Positions 1-6,442 of a stretch of DNA of 15,537 nt are shown here, in pieces. How positions within the stretch are numbered: position 1 is the first letter of the stretch; every line of letters begins with the position of its first letter. A program made the position numbers and the translations under genes. The notes beneath the pieces are model-generated. The model was given only the letters and a program-made list of their open reading frames with translations, did no database searches and had not been told where the DNA came from. Source of the stretch: a bacterium (GTDB lineage Bacteria > Thermosulfidibacterota > Thermosulfidibacteria > Thermosulfidibacterales > Thermosulfidibacteraceae); NCBI GenBank assembly GCA_027037155.1, contig JALWBK010000018.1, forward strand, positions 1 through 15,537, read 5' to 3'.

Positions 1-495
1 TTCTAATACTTGTGAGAAGTCGCCCTGATCCAAAGCGATGCCAAAAACGGGGCTGAGGTTCATCTTCGTCTGCTTGAAGAGTAAAAGTCTATCCCTTTTG
101 GGACCACTGAGGGTCCTTTCGTGGGGAATAATAGAGCCTTCCCCTGGCTTTTCAATGCGTACCCTGCCTATCAGGGCTTTTCTGGTGTAGGTGGTGCCCT
201 CTACCTCAAATGTTTGAAAGTAGCCAAAGAAGTGCTCCTGTTCCAGCTTTTTCAGAACGCCTTCTTTCTGCCACTTTATTAGATACTCGGCGGCTCTGGT
301 GTAGCGATTGTTCTGTTCATCGTCGTCTGGATAGATTTTGCCAAGTATGACTCTAACCACATTGTAAGGGGACGTTTGATAGAGCTTTTCCTGTAAATCC
401 TCGTTAATAGTGTCGTAGGGAGGTGCAACCACCTCCCCCATGTTTAGTCGCTCGTAATCGTAAAGTATCCCTCTGAAGGGTTTGACCTCTGCCAT
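1..495 (-). CDS. DUF1015 family protein, N-terminal part (cut by window edge)
   Basis: The frame starts at ATG 495 and stays open to the window edge, giving the first 165 residues; the family usually runs to about 400 residues, so the C-terminal half is missing only because the window ends. Family-type motifs are visible: a start of the form [15 protein letters not shown] at residues 23-28, YNVVR at 44-48, and a block from His125 containing [12 protein letters not shown] followed by LSPVFG (147-152). The family is conserved in bacteria and archaea, but I know of no firmly assigned function for this member. It is the last visible gene of a minus-strand series, 48 nt downstream of the small ribbon-helix-helix-like gene. 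No clear Shine-Dalgarno precedes ATG 495. A GTG at 513 is in frame, but the ATG fits the usual N-terminus better. Confidence 0.8.
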   Translation of the reverse strand, partial: MAEVKPFRGILYDYERLNMGEVVAPPYDTINEDLQEKLYQTSPYNVVRVILGKIYPDDDEQNNRYTRAAEYLIKWQKEGVLKKLEQEHFFGYFQTFEVEGTTYTRKALIGRVRIEKPGEGSIIPHERTLSGPKRDRLLLFKQTKMNLSPVFGIALDQGDFSQVLE

Positions 496-543
496 GAGGG
501 CGGTCTTTAACACAAAGAGGCTAACGGTTCAAGGGAGAGATGC

Positions 544-747
544 CTATTCTTTCTTCTTCCTCGGAGGCTCCACAACCTTTAAAAGCTCGTCGGTGGACTT
601 CTCCTTAAGAGCCTCTGTTATAAGGTACCTTATGAGTTTGTTGATCTTCCTCTCGTCTCCTCCGCAGACTGCATTGATTAGCTTGAACTGCCTTTTGTTC
701 AGCTTTACAGTGACTTCCTCATACCTGGATCTCTTGGGCTGCTCCAT
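544..747 (-). CDS. small ribbon-helix-helix-like protein, putative DNA-binding regulator
   Basis: This 67-residue protein has a strong Shine-Dalgarno (AAGGAGGG) five bases before ATG 747, so it is probably translated. The pattern fits a MetJ/Arc-type ribbon-helix-helix fold: a short amphipathic strand at residues 10-16 (EEVTVKL), helix one at about 17-28, a GGD turn at 29-31, helix two at about 32-49, then a charged tail ending PPRKKKE. No family is recognised by name. It has its own promoter, which sits at the end of the preceding pgeF-like gene, and an inverted repeat overlies the -10 box, as expected for an autoregulated repressor. It could instead be an antitoxin-like protein, but no toxin-sized partner is adjacent; the next gene downstream is DUF1015. 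The gene is well supported; the fold is an inference from pattern. Confidence 0.65.
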   Translation of the reverse strand: MEQPKRSRYEEVTVKLNKRQFKLINAVCGGDERKINKLIRYLITEALKEKSTDELLKVVEPPRKKKE

Positions 748-781
748 TGCTTCCCTCCTTGTCTAAAATGTTGCGTGTATG

Positions 782-794
782 TGTATAATATACA
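782..794. promoter_or_regulatory. palindrome over the -10 box, candidate operator
   Basis: TGTATA-A-TATACA is a perfect 6-bp inverted repeat around one central base. It covers the whole -10 hexamer of the promoter for the small ribbon-helix-helix-like gene, 35 nt upstream of its start codon. A dimer bound here would block RNA polymerase, which fits autoregulation. The AT-rich composition means a chance palindrome cannot be excluded. Confidence 0.35.
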
Positions 795-812
795 TAAGCT
801 GCATTTATTCAA
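785..812 (-). promoter_or_regulatory. sigma70-type promoter for the small RHH-like gene
   Basis: On the minus strand, TTGAAT (812-807) and TATTAT (790-785) are separated by 16 bp, close to the TTGACA-N17-TATAAT consensus. Transcription would begin near 778, leaving a leader of about 30 nt before ATG 747. The -35 box overlaps the stop codon of the pgeF-like gene (809-811), so the small gene and DUF1015 could be transcribed apart from the genes upstream. Confidence 0.5.
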
Positions 813-1486
813 CACCTTTTTATGACAAAAGTTGCCTGCCTTTGCGTGCAGCGCTCTCCTCTATATGAAAAATATAGTGAACTGCAACAGGTGCAAAGCT
901 CAACTCTCGTTATGCTTTTTATTCCCATCTTGACAAGCTGTTCGGTTACAAACTGTTTTAAGGAAAAGTACAGCCTTGAGTCTTTTGTAATGAAAAACCT
1001 TTCTGGAAAGATCTTTAGAAATTCACTGCCAACCTGGTAGCAGCACTGATCTACGCATGGTCCGAGAAATGCACTTATGTTGTTAGGGTCAATGTTATGC
1101 CTTTGGAAAATCTTTGGCAGCTTGTTAAGAATACCCTTGGCCAGCGGTTTCCATCCGCAATGCAGAACAGCACAAAATCCGGTTTGTGGATCTGTGAGTA
1201 CTACAGGTAAGCAGTCGGCTGTGAGCACAGTAAGAGCTATCTCTTTTTGAAAAGAGTAGAGCCCATCTCCTGGTCCCTGATAGCCCGGTTTTTTTACCTC
1301 TCTTATTACATTGGAGTGGATTTGTGTAAGATATGCGGTGTTAAGTTCCTGTAGTTCTAATATGTTTTTCACTTCTTTCCAGTTCTCCCTTGCCGCCTCT
1401 TTGCTCTGGCTCCTCCAGCTTAAATCAAATCTGGAGTTGGTAAAGACAATAGTGAAGGTGCCTCTGTTTGCATAGAAAATGTGCAT
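809..1486 (-). CDS. pgeF: YfiH/PgeF (DUF152, LACC1-like) family protein
   Basis: This protein belongs to the family variously named multicopper polyphenol oxidase, laccase-domain protein, YfiH and LACC1. Members act on purine nucleosides, and the E. coli member affects peptidoglycan composition. The zinc/catalytic triad is visible, numbering from ATG 1486: His57 (TQIH), Cys92 (TADCLPVV) and His109 (VLHCGW). The family blocks GPCVDQCCYQVG and, near the C-terminus, CTCC...FSYRGER also follow. Length is 225 residues, slightly short but complete. I place the start at ATG 1486 because AGGTGAG stands 4 nt upstream; an in-frame GTG at 1495 would overlap the yjbQ stop and lacks a ribosome site. With ATG 1486 only one base separates it from the yjbQ stop, indicating co-transcription and translational coupling. 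The true substrate cannot be read from sequence. Confidence 0.88.
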   Translation of the reverse strand: MHIFYANRGTFTIVFTNSRFDLSWRSQSKEAARENWKEVKNILELQELNTAYLTQIHSNVIREVKKPGYQGPGDGLYSFQKEIALTVLTADCLPVVLTDPQTGFCAVLHCGWKPLAKGILNKLPKIFQRHNIDPNNISAFLGPCVDQCCYQVGSEFLKIFPERFFITKDSRLYFSLKQFVTEQLVKMGIKSITRVELCTCCSSLYFSYRGERCTQRQATFVIKRC

Positions 1487-1487
1487 T

Positions 1488-1904
1488 CTACTCACCTACT
1501 ATGGTCAGAATAAGCCTTCTGCTTCTGGGCCTGTTGTCACACTCAATAAATACGATCTGTTGCCATGTGCCGAGTATCGGCTTGCCGGATTTTATAGGGA
1601 AGCTGAAGGAGGTTCCTATGAGGGCGGATCTGACGTGGGAAAAGCCATTACCGTCATGCCAGGCTCTGTCGTGCTCGTAAGGTATGCTTTGGGGAGCCAT
1701 GCGCTCTATGGCCTTTATGAGGTCGTTTATGACTCCTGGTTCGTACTCTATGGTGGTGATGGCACCGGTGGATCCGGGAATGATAACGCAGCCTATGCCT
1801 TCCTTTATTTGAGATTCCGCAATCCTCTTAGAGATTTCAGGAGTGAGGTCTATTACATGGTTGGTGCCTCTCGTTTGAATCACTATCTCGTAGTGCTTTA
1901 CCAT
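1488..1904 (-). CDS. yjbQ: YjbQ / UPF0047 family protein (secondary thiamine-phosphate synthase enzyme family)
   Basis: The 138-residue length and the motifs are typical of the YjbQ/UPF0047 family. Visible are [13 protein letters not shown] (residues 45-57), [15 protein letters not shown] (83-97) with the conserved histidines 83 and 90, and [17 protein letters not shown] (111-127). Some members have weak thiamine-phosphate synthase activity in vitro, but the physiological role of the family is not settled. The start ATG 1904 is supported by GGAGGG seven bases upstream. It is the first gene of the leftward series and is divergent from pyrC across an 82-nt gap. The pgeF-like gene begins one base after its stop. 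Nothing in the window points to thiamine metabolism. Confidence 0.9.
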   Translation of the reverse strand: MVKHYEIVIQTRGTNHVIDLTPEISKRIAESQIKEGIGCVIIPGSTGAITTIEYEPGVINDLIKAIERMAPQSIPYEHDRAWHDGNGFSHVRSALIGTSFSFPIKSGKPILGTWQQIVFIECDNRPRSRRLILTIVGE

Positions 1905-1986
1905 TTTGTGCCCTCCGGTTATTGTTGTATAACCCTTAGCTATCAGTTAAAGATAGTGTGCCTATTGGGCAAGAGGGGGGGACGAG
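1905..1986. promoter_or_regulatory. divergent intergenic region between yjbQ and pyrC
   Basis: Both flanking genes start here, so promoters on both strands are expected. The best leftward -10 is TATACA (1931-1926, minus strand), without a good -35. Rightward, TTGTAT (1925-1930) and TAAAGA (1948-1953) stand 17 bp apart but match consensus poorly. An inverted repeat CTATC/GATAG (1940-1944/1952-1956) lies centrally and could be an operator. The pyrC ribosome site is the G-run GAGGGGGGGA ending just before ATG 1987. Confidence 0.35.
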
Positions 1987-3279
1987 ATGGACGCACTGTT
2001 GATAAGAGGCGGCAGAGTTATTGATCCTGCATCGAGCACCGATGAAATGCTTGATGTACTTATAGAGAGGGGAAGGGTTGTAAAGATGGCTCCTTCTGTT
2101 GAGGTGGGGGAGCAGGTGGAGGTTATAGACTCCCGAGGCAAGTGGGTGCTTCCGGGGCTTGTGGATTTGCATGTTCACTTTAGGGACCCTGGTTACGAGT
2201 ACAAGGAGGATATAGTTTCGGGTTGCAGGGCTGCCGTGGCTGGAGGATTTACCACCGTGTGCTGTAAGGCGAACACCAATCCAGTAAACGATACCGGAGC
2301 TATGACTAAGTACATCATAGAGAAGGCAAAGGGAGTGGGCCTGTGTGATGTATATCCGGTAGGGGCGGTTAGCAAGGGATTGAAGGGCGAGGAGATGGCT
2401 GAAATAGGCGATATGGTGGAAAGTGGGGCGGTGGCAGTTTCCGATGACGGGATGCCTGTTTGGAATTCGGATTTGATGAGGAGAGCTCTTGAGTACGCTA
2501 AGTTCTTTGGGATTCCGGTGGTGGATCACTGTGAGGACAAGCACCTTTCAGCAGATGGGGTGGTGCACGAGGGAAAATACTCGGCTATAACGGGGCTCAA
2601 GGGCATTCCCGCATCGGCTGAGGAGGTGATGGTGGCGAGGGATGTGATTTTGGCCAAGGAGACAAAAGGACAGCTTCACATAGACCATGTATCCACCGCT
2701 GGTTCTGTAAAGATAATAGAGTGGGCTAAAAACGAAGGGGTAAACGTCACCTGTGAGGTGACTCCCCATCATCTTCTGCTTACCGATGAGGCCATAACCA
2801 CCTTTGACACAGACACTAAGGTGAACCCTCCTCTGAGGGGTGAAGAGCACGTGCAGGCGCTAAGAGATGCTTTAAAGACTGGGTTGATAGACTGCATAGC
2901 TACCGATCATGCGCCTCACGGTAGGGTGGACAAGGATGTGGAGTACACGGAGGCGGCTTTTGGCATATCTGGTCTTGAAACGGCCTTTGCCCTTGTCTTA
3001 AAGCTGGTGCACGAGGGGGTGCTTCCCCTTATGAGGGCTGTTGAAGCCATGACTGTGGTTCCGGCAAGAATTTTTGGCCTTGATGCAGGGTACATCGCAG
3101 AGGGGCACAAGGCGGATTTGATAGTTGTGGATCCGAATAGAGAATGGGTGGTGGATCCTGAAAAGTTTTTCTCCAAGGGTAAGAACACGCCCTTTAAGGG
3201 CTGGAGGCTGAAGGGGAAGGTTATAGCAACGGTGTATGAGGGCAAACTGGTGTACAGGGAGGGGGAGATACTGGGATGA
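1987..3279 (+). CDS. pyrC: dihydroorotase (class I, multifunctional-type)
   Basis: Dihydroorotase cyclises N-carbamoyl-L-aspartate to dihydroorotate, the third step of de novo pyrimidine synthesis, in the cytoplasm. The 430-residue amidohydrolase shows the full set of metal ligands of the class I enzymes: HxH at His62/His64 in DLHVHFRDPG, Asp154 in SDDGMP, His181 in VDHCED, His234 in HIDHVST and catalytic Asp307 in IATDHAPH. ANTNPVND (95-102) and KVNPPLR (278-284) are substrate-loop motifs of the family. Spacing matches the Bacillus caldolyticus enzyme with an offset of three residues. The start is set by a G-rich ribosome site directly before ATG 1987. Its stop overlaps the carA start as ATGA, so the two are co-translated. 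In many bacteria pyrB lies directly upstream; here it does not. Confidence 0.97.
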   Translation: MDALLIRGGRVIDPASSTDEMLDVLIERGRVVKMAPSVEVGEQVEVIDSRGKWVLPGLVDLHVHFRDPGYEYKEDIVSGCRAAVAGGFTTVCCKANTNPVNDTGAMTKYIIEKAKGVGLCDVYPVGAVSKGLKGEEMAEIGDMVESGAVAVSDDGMPVWNSDLMRRALEYAKFFGIPVVDHCEDKHLSADGVVHEGKYSAITGLKGIPASAEEVMVARDVILAKETKGQLHIDHVSTAGSVKIIEWAKNEGVNVTCEVTPHHLLLTDEAITTFDTDTKVNPPLRGEEHVQALRDALKTGLIDCIATDHAPHGRVDKDVEYTEAAFGISGLETAFALVLKLVHEGVLPLMRAVEAMTVVPARIFGLDAGYIAEGHKADLIVVDPNREWVVDPEKFFSKGKNTPFKGWRLKGKVIATVYEGKLVYREGEILG

Positions 3280-4403
3280 GGAAGAAAGCCATACTTGCTT
3301 TAGAGGATGGAACCTACTTTGAGGGGTATAACTTTGGTGCAGAGGGTGAGGCCTGTGGTGAGGTCATCTTCAACACGGCCATGACAGGCTATCAGGAGAT
3401 ACTGACGGACCCGTCCTACAAGGGGCAGATTGTTACCATGACGTATCCGCTCATAGGCAACTATGGGGTGAATCCCGAGGATGTGGAGTCCATCAAGCCC
3501 TGGGTTGAGGGCTTTGTGGTTAAAGAAGCAAGCGGCATTGTGAGCAACTGGAGGGCGAAGAAGAGCCTTCAAGAGTATTTGAGGGAATACGGTATTGTAG
3601 GAATAGAGGGGATAGACACCAGAGAGCTTACCAAGAGGATCAGGGAAGTGGGTTCCTTGATGGGCATTATATCCACCAAAGAGCTTGATCCTGTGAAGTT
3701 AGTAGAAAGGGCAAGGGCTCTACCCAAGATAGAGGGAAGGGATCTCGTTAAGGATGTGACCTGTAAAGAGCCGTACAGGTGGGATGAGGCAGATTGGAGG
3801 CTTGGAGAGGGCTACCGCAAGATTGAAGGTGGAAGGTATAAGGTGGTGGTTTATGATTTTGGGGTGAAGTTTAACATCCTTCGGATGCTCAAAGAGGTGG
3901 GCTTTGATGTGCAGGTAGTGCCAGCGGCTACCCCTGCTGAGGATGTACTGGAGATGAAACCCGATGGGGTTTTCCTCTCCAACGGGCCAGGTGATCCTGC
4001 CCCGGTGGAGTACGCCATCAAAAATATAAGGAAGTTAGTTGGTAGAGTTCCTGTTTGCGGAATATGCCTGGGCCATCAACTTTTGGGGCTTGCCTTGGGA
4101 GGCAGGACCTACAAGCTGAGGTTTGGGCATCACGGGGCCAACCATCCTGTGAAGGATTTAGTGAACAACAGAATAGAGATAACTTCACAGAATCACAACT
4201 TTGTGCTCGATCCCGATAGCGTCAGCGGTGAGGTGGAGATTACTCACATAAACCTCAACGACCACACGGTGGAGGGTTTAAGACACAGGGGGATTCCCGC
4301 TTTTTCGGTGCAGTTTCATCCCGAGGCATCTCCGGGACCGCACGACTCAAGAAACGTTTTTAACAGGTTTATGCAGATGATAGAGGAATTTAAGGGTCAT
4401 TAG
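3276..4403 (+). CDS. carA: carbamoyl-phosphate synthase small (glutaminase) subunit
   Basis: CarA hydrolyses glutamine and channels ammonia to CarB for carbamoyl phosphate, feeding pyrimidine and arginine synthesis. It has an N-terminal CPSase small-chain domain (about 1-150, with TAMTGYQEILTDPSY) and a class I glutamine amidotransferase domain (about 188-372). The catalytic triad is Cys264 in GICLGHQLLG, His348 and Glu350 in QFHPEASPGPHDS; the oxyanion strand is SNGPGDP (235-241) and SQNHNF (304-309) is also conserved. Length 375 is normal. The start ATG overlaps the pyrC stop, preceded by GGGAGGGGGAG. CarB, the partner subunit, is not adjacent: the next gene is on the opposite strand and the two stop codons overlap (TTAG), leaving no room for a separate terminator. 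Confidence 0.97.
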   Translation: MRKKAILALEDGTYFEGYNFGAEGEACGEVIFNTAMTGYQEILTDPSYKGQIVTMTYPLIGNYGVNPEDVESIKPWVEGFVVKEASGIVSNWRAKKSLQEYLREYGIVGIEGIDTRELTKRIREVGSLMGIISTKELDPVKLVERARALPKIEGRDLVKDVTCKEPYRWDEADWRLGEGYRKIEGGRYKVVVYDFGVKFNILRMLKEVGFDVQVVPAATPAEDVLEMKPDGVFLSNGPGDPAPVEYAIKNIRKLVGRVPVCGICLGHQLLGLALGGRTYKLRFGHHGANHPVKDLVNNRIEITSQNHNFVLDPDSVSGEVEITHINLNDHTVEGLRHRGIPAFSVQFHPEASPGPHDSRNVFNRFMQMIEEFKGH

Positions 4404-5077
4404 CGGCTGTTTTTCATGTTCCAGATGGAGATGCCGGTGTCTGAAAGGCCACACAGATGTAGCGTGCTGTTTAAAAGCGTAATTTTTGGCACCAAGTACC
4501 CGAAGGTGATTTCTGAAACGGAGGCGTTGCTGAACTTCATCCTCCAGATGTGATTCATGTCAAGGGCAAGCACGTGTGCCACTATGGCACTTAGGGTGCC
4601 TCCGTGGGCAACTATTAAGATTTCTCCTTCCTTCTCTTCCTGGATGATGGACTCAAAGGCCTTTACCACACGTTTCTGGAAGGAGTGCAGGTTTTCAGCT
4701 CCCTCTATCTTTGCCTTTGCAGGCTCTGTGTACCACAGGTTGAGGTTTTCCGGATCCTCTCTTTTCACTTCTTCAATGGGCCTTCCCTCCCACGCTCCCA
4801 GCTTTATCTCTTTGAAAGCTTCAACCTCCACAAGGGGAATCTGGAGGTGGGCGTTTATGATTTGGGCGGTTTCTAAGGCCCGTTTCAAAGGGCTCGTGTA
4901 GAGCCTTTTTGGTGTGGAGTGTTCTTTAAGCCAGCGTCCCGTCAGTTCGGCTTGAATCCTGCCCAGAGGTGAGAGGGGAGAGTTGGTGTGCCCCTGTATT
5001 ATTCCTCTGCGGTTAAATTCCGATTCTGCGTGTCTGATGAGTTTGACTATCAGCATGAGTTGGTTTAATACACCCAT
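4400..5077 (-). CDS. histidine phosphatase (phosphoglycerate mutase-like) family protein
   Basis: A member of the branch-1 histidine phosphatase superfamily, which transfers phosphate through a phosphohistidine. Numbering from ATG 5077, the catalytic signature is LIRHAES (Arg15, His16), with Arg66 in SPLKRALET, Glu90 in the EIKLGAWEG block and the second histidine His158 in VAHGG. Length 225 fits monomeric CobC/PhoE/GpmB-like enzymes. A role as alpha-ribazole phosphatase in cobalamin assembly is possible because cobO lies 6 kb away, but that is weak context; a cofactor-dependent mutase or broad phosphatase is equally possible. Two starts compete. ATG 5077 has AAGGGG two bases upstream. ATG 5056 begins nearer the first conserved strand (MLIVKLIRHAES) but has no ribosome site. 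I keep 5077 with moderate certainty. Confidence 0.88.
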   Translation of the reverse strand: MGVLNQLMLIVKLIRHAESEFNRRGIIQGHTNSPLSPLGRIQAELTGRWLKEHSTPKRLYTSPLKRALETAQIINAHLQIPLVEVEAFKEIKLGAWEGRPIEEVKREDPENLNLWYTEPAKAKIEGAENLHSFQKRVVKAFESIIQEEKEGEILIVAHGGTLSAIVAHVLALDMNHIWRMKFSNASVSEITFGYLVPKITLLNSTLHLCGLSDTGISIWNMKNSR

Positions 5078-5078
5078 T

Positions 5079-5099
5079 GCCCCTTATGCTCAACGGGGC
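5079..5099 (-). promoter_or_regulatory. hairpin covering the ribosome site of the phosphatase gene
   Basis: On the minus strand GCCCC (5099-5095) can pair with GGGGC (5083-5079) across an 11-nt loop. The second arm is the AAGGGG Shine-Dalgarno of ATG 5077, so the hairpin would hide the ribosome site. Five G-C pairs make a modest stem at high growth temperature; a regulatory role is only a suggestion. Confidence 0.25.
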
Positions 5100-5128
5100 T
5101 TGATAAGGTGTGTGAAAAGTGTTAATCG
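5100..5128 (+). promoter_or_regulatory. sigma70-type promoter of the rpmI operon
   Basis: TTGATA (5100-5105) and TAATCG (5123-5128) are separated by exactly 17 bp. Transcription would start near 5135, leaving a leader of about 30 nt before rpmI that contains AGGGGAGGTG. The leader is too short for the long L20-binding autoregulatory structure known in E. coli, and I see no pseudoknot-like pairing in it. Confidence 0.55.
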
Positions 5129-5166
5129 TTGCGGCTTGGTAAGCTTTAGAAGGGGAGGTGTTTTTT

Positions 5167-5367
5167 ATGCCTAAGATGAAGACCAACAAAAGCGCAGCCA
5201 AGAGGTTTAAGGTTACCGGTAAGGGCAAGGTTAAGAGGATGAGGGCAAACAAGAGCCACCTTAACGAGGAAAAGCCTGCCAAGAGAAAGAGACGCCTTAG
5301 AAGGCCCACCGTTTTGAAGAAGGAAGAGCTGAAGAGGGTTAAAAGACTGTTGCCCTACGCCTTCTAA
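5167..5367 (+). CDS. rpmI: 50S ribosomal protein bL35
   Basis: The 66-residue basic protein begins [17 protein letters not shown], the L35 hallmark, and continues with [14 protein letters not shown] and an Arg/Lys-rich middle that contacts 23S rRNA. The start is ATG 5167, seven nt after AGGGGAGGTG (5151-5160); an in-frame GTG at 5158 lies within the ribosome site and would add MFF, which L35 proteins lack. It is the first gene of the long rightward operon and is followed after 35 nt by rplT. In many bacteria infC precedes rpmI; here the preceding gene is an unrelated phosphatase on the other strand, so IF3 must be encoded elsewhere. Confidence 0.97.
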   Translation: MPKMKTNKSAAKRFKVTGKGKVKRMRANKSHLNEEKPAKRKRRLRRPTVLKKEELKRVKRLLPYAF

Positions 5368-5402
5368 CTTGAAGACAGTAAAAGAGATTTCGGAGGTTTG
5401 CC

Positions 5403-5768
5403 ATGAGGGTTAAAGGGGGTCCAAAGACTCGCTGGAGAAGGAAGAAGTGGCTTAAGATGGCCAAAGGCTATTGGGGAGCTAAGAGCCGCTGCTACAGCAT
5501 AGCCAAGCAGACGGTTATAAAGGCTCTCACCTATGCCTACAGGGACAGAAAGGTTAGAAAGAGGGAGTTTAGGAGGCTCTGGATACTGAGGATAAACGCT
5601 GCAGCCAGGCAGCACGGGCTCAAGTACAGCCAGTTTATACACGGCTTGAAGTTAGCTGGAGTGGAGATAAACAGGAAGATGCTGGCAGAGTTAGCCGTTA
5701 ACAGCCCTGAGACCTTTAAATACCTTGTGGAGCTTGCCAAGGAGGCGCTGCAGCAGAAGGCTGCTTAA
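5403..5768 (+). CDS. rplT: 50S ribosomal protein bL20
   Basis: L20 binds 23S rRNA early in assembly of the large subunit. The 121-residue protein has the extended basic N-terminal arm ([25 protein letters not shown]), then the helical body with [18 protein letters not shown] and the globular C-terminal part with [20 protein letters not shown]. The start is ATG 5403 with GGAGG at 5392-5396. In enterobacteria L20 represses its own operon by binding the leader; no such element is evident here. Its stop codon TAA shares its last base with the next gene's ATG (TAATG), so the RCK-domain gene is translationally coupled to it. Confidence 0.97.
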   Translation: MRVKGGPKTRWRRKKWLKMAKGYWGAKSRCYSIAKQTVIKALTYAYRDRKVRKREFRRLWILRINAAARQHGLKYSQFIHGLKLAGVEINRKMLAELAVNSPETFKYLVELAKEALQQKAA

Positions 5769-6442
5769 TGAAGTATTTTGCCGTTATAGGAATCGGGCGT
5801 TTCGGTTACAGCGTGGCCAAGACCCTGGCGGATATGGGCTGTCAGGTTTTGGCCATTGATAGGTCTGAGGAGAGACTGCGGCAGCTTGAGGGGATAGTTA
5901 CCCAGGTGGTGCAGGCGGATGCCACCGACGAAAAAGCTTTGAGGGCTGCAGGCATAAAGGATGTGGATGCGGGTATTGTTGCCATTGGAGAGAATTTGGA
6001 GGCCAGTGTCCTCGTTTCGCTTATCCTGAAAGAGTTAGGTGTTCCCTACATCGTTTCTAAAGCCACCAACAGGCTGCACGCCGAGGTTTTGAAGCGTATA
6101 GGTTGCGACAGGGTGATTCTGCCTGAGGAGGAGATGGGGGTGAGGGTAGCTCGTTCTCTGGTTTCTCCCAACATAATGGACGAATTAGATCTTTCGGAGA
6201 AGGTTAGGATCTACGAGGTAAGAGTGCCGGAGGTTATTACTGGCAAGACTTTAGGAGAGCTTGATTTCAGGAAGCGGTTTGGCCTCAACGTGGTGGCTGT
6301 CAAGTCTAAAGATGGAGAGATAGAGATGACGCCCACGGCGGAAACGGTGCTTAAAGAGGGAGACTACATCTTCGTGATAGGGGATCAGAGTAGCATTGAG
6401 AGATTTGATAAGCAGGTGAGAAAGATGGAGAAGAAAAGATGA
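5768..6442 (+). CDS. ktrA: KtrA/TrkA-type RCK regulatory subunit of a potassium channel/transporter
   Basis: A 224-residue cytoplasmic RCK protein. Residues 1-120 form the nucleotide-binding TrkA-N/RCK_N Rossmann domain with GIGRFG (8-13) and an acidic residue ending strand two (Asp31), as in NAD/ATP-sensing RCK domains. Residues about 140-216 form RCK_C (TrkA-C) with GKTLGELDFRKRFGLNVVAV and GDYIFVIGD. A single RCK_N/RCK_C unit is the KtrA layout; E. coli TrkA has two. Such subunits form an octameric gating ring on a KtrB/TrkH membrane protein, which is not in this window. Its start overlaps the rplT stop by one base and its own stop overlaps the pheS start as ATGA, so it is locked into the ribosomal/tRNA-synthetase operon. 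That position is unusual in the classical infC-rpmI-rplT-pheST order. Confidence 0.92.
   Translation: MKYFAVIGIGRFGYSVAKTLADMGCQVLAIDRSEERLRQLEGIVTQVVQADATDEKALRAAGIKDVDAGIVAIGENLEASVLVSLILKELGVPYIVSKATNRLHAEVLKRIGCDRVILPEEEMGVRVARSLVSPNIMDELDLSEKVRIYEVRVPEVITGKTLGELDFRKRFGLNVVAVKSKDGEIEMTPTAETVLKEGDYIFVIGDQSSIERFDKQVRKMEKKR

Noticed and set aside
482..766. A 94-codon plus-strand frame opposite the small RHH-like gene
   Set aside because: No ribosome site, low-complexity Ser/Leu composition, and the minus-strand gene at the same place has a strong ribosome site and promoter.
1936..2544. A 202-codon open frame on the minus strand opposite the start of pyrC
   Set aside because: It would occupy the yjbQ-pyrC promoter region and run antisense to pyrC; its composition is typical of shadow frames.
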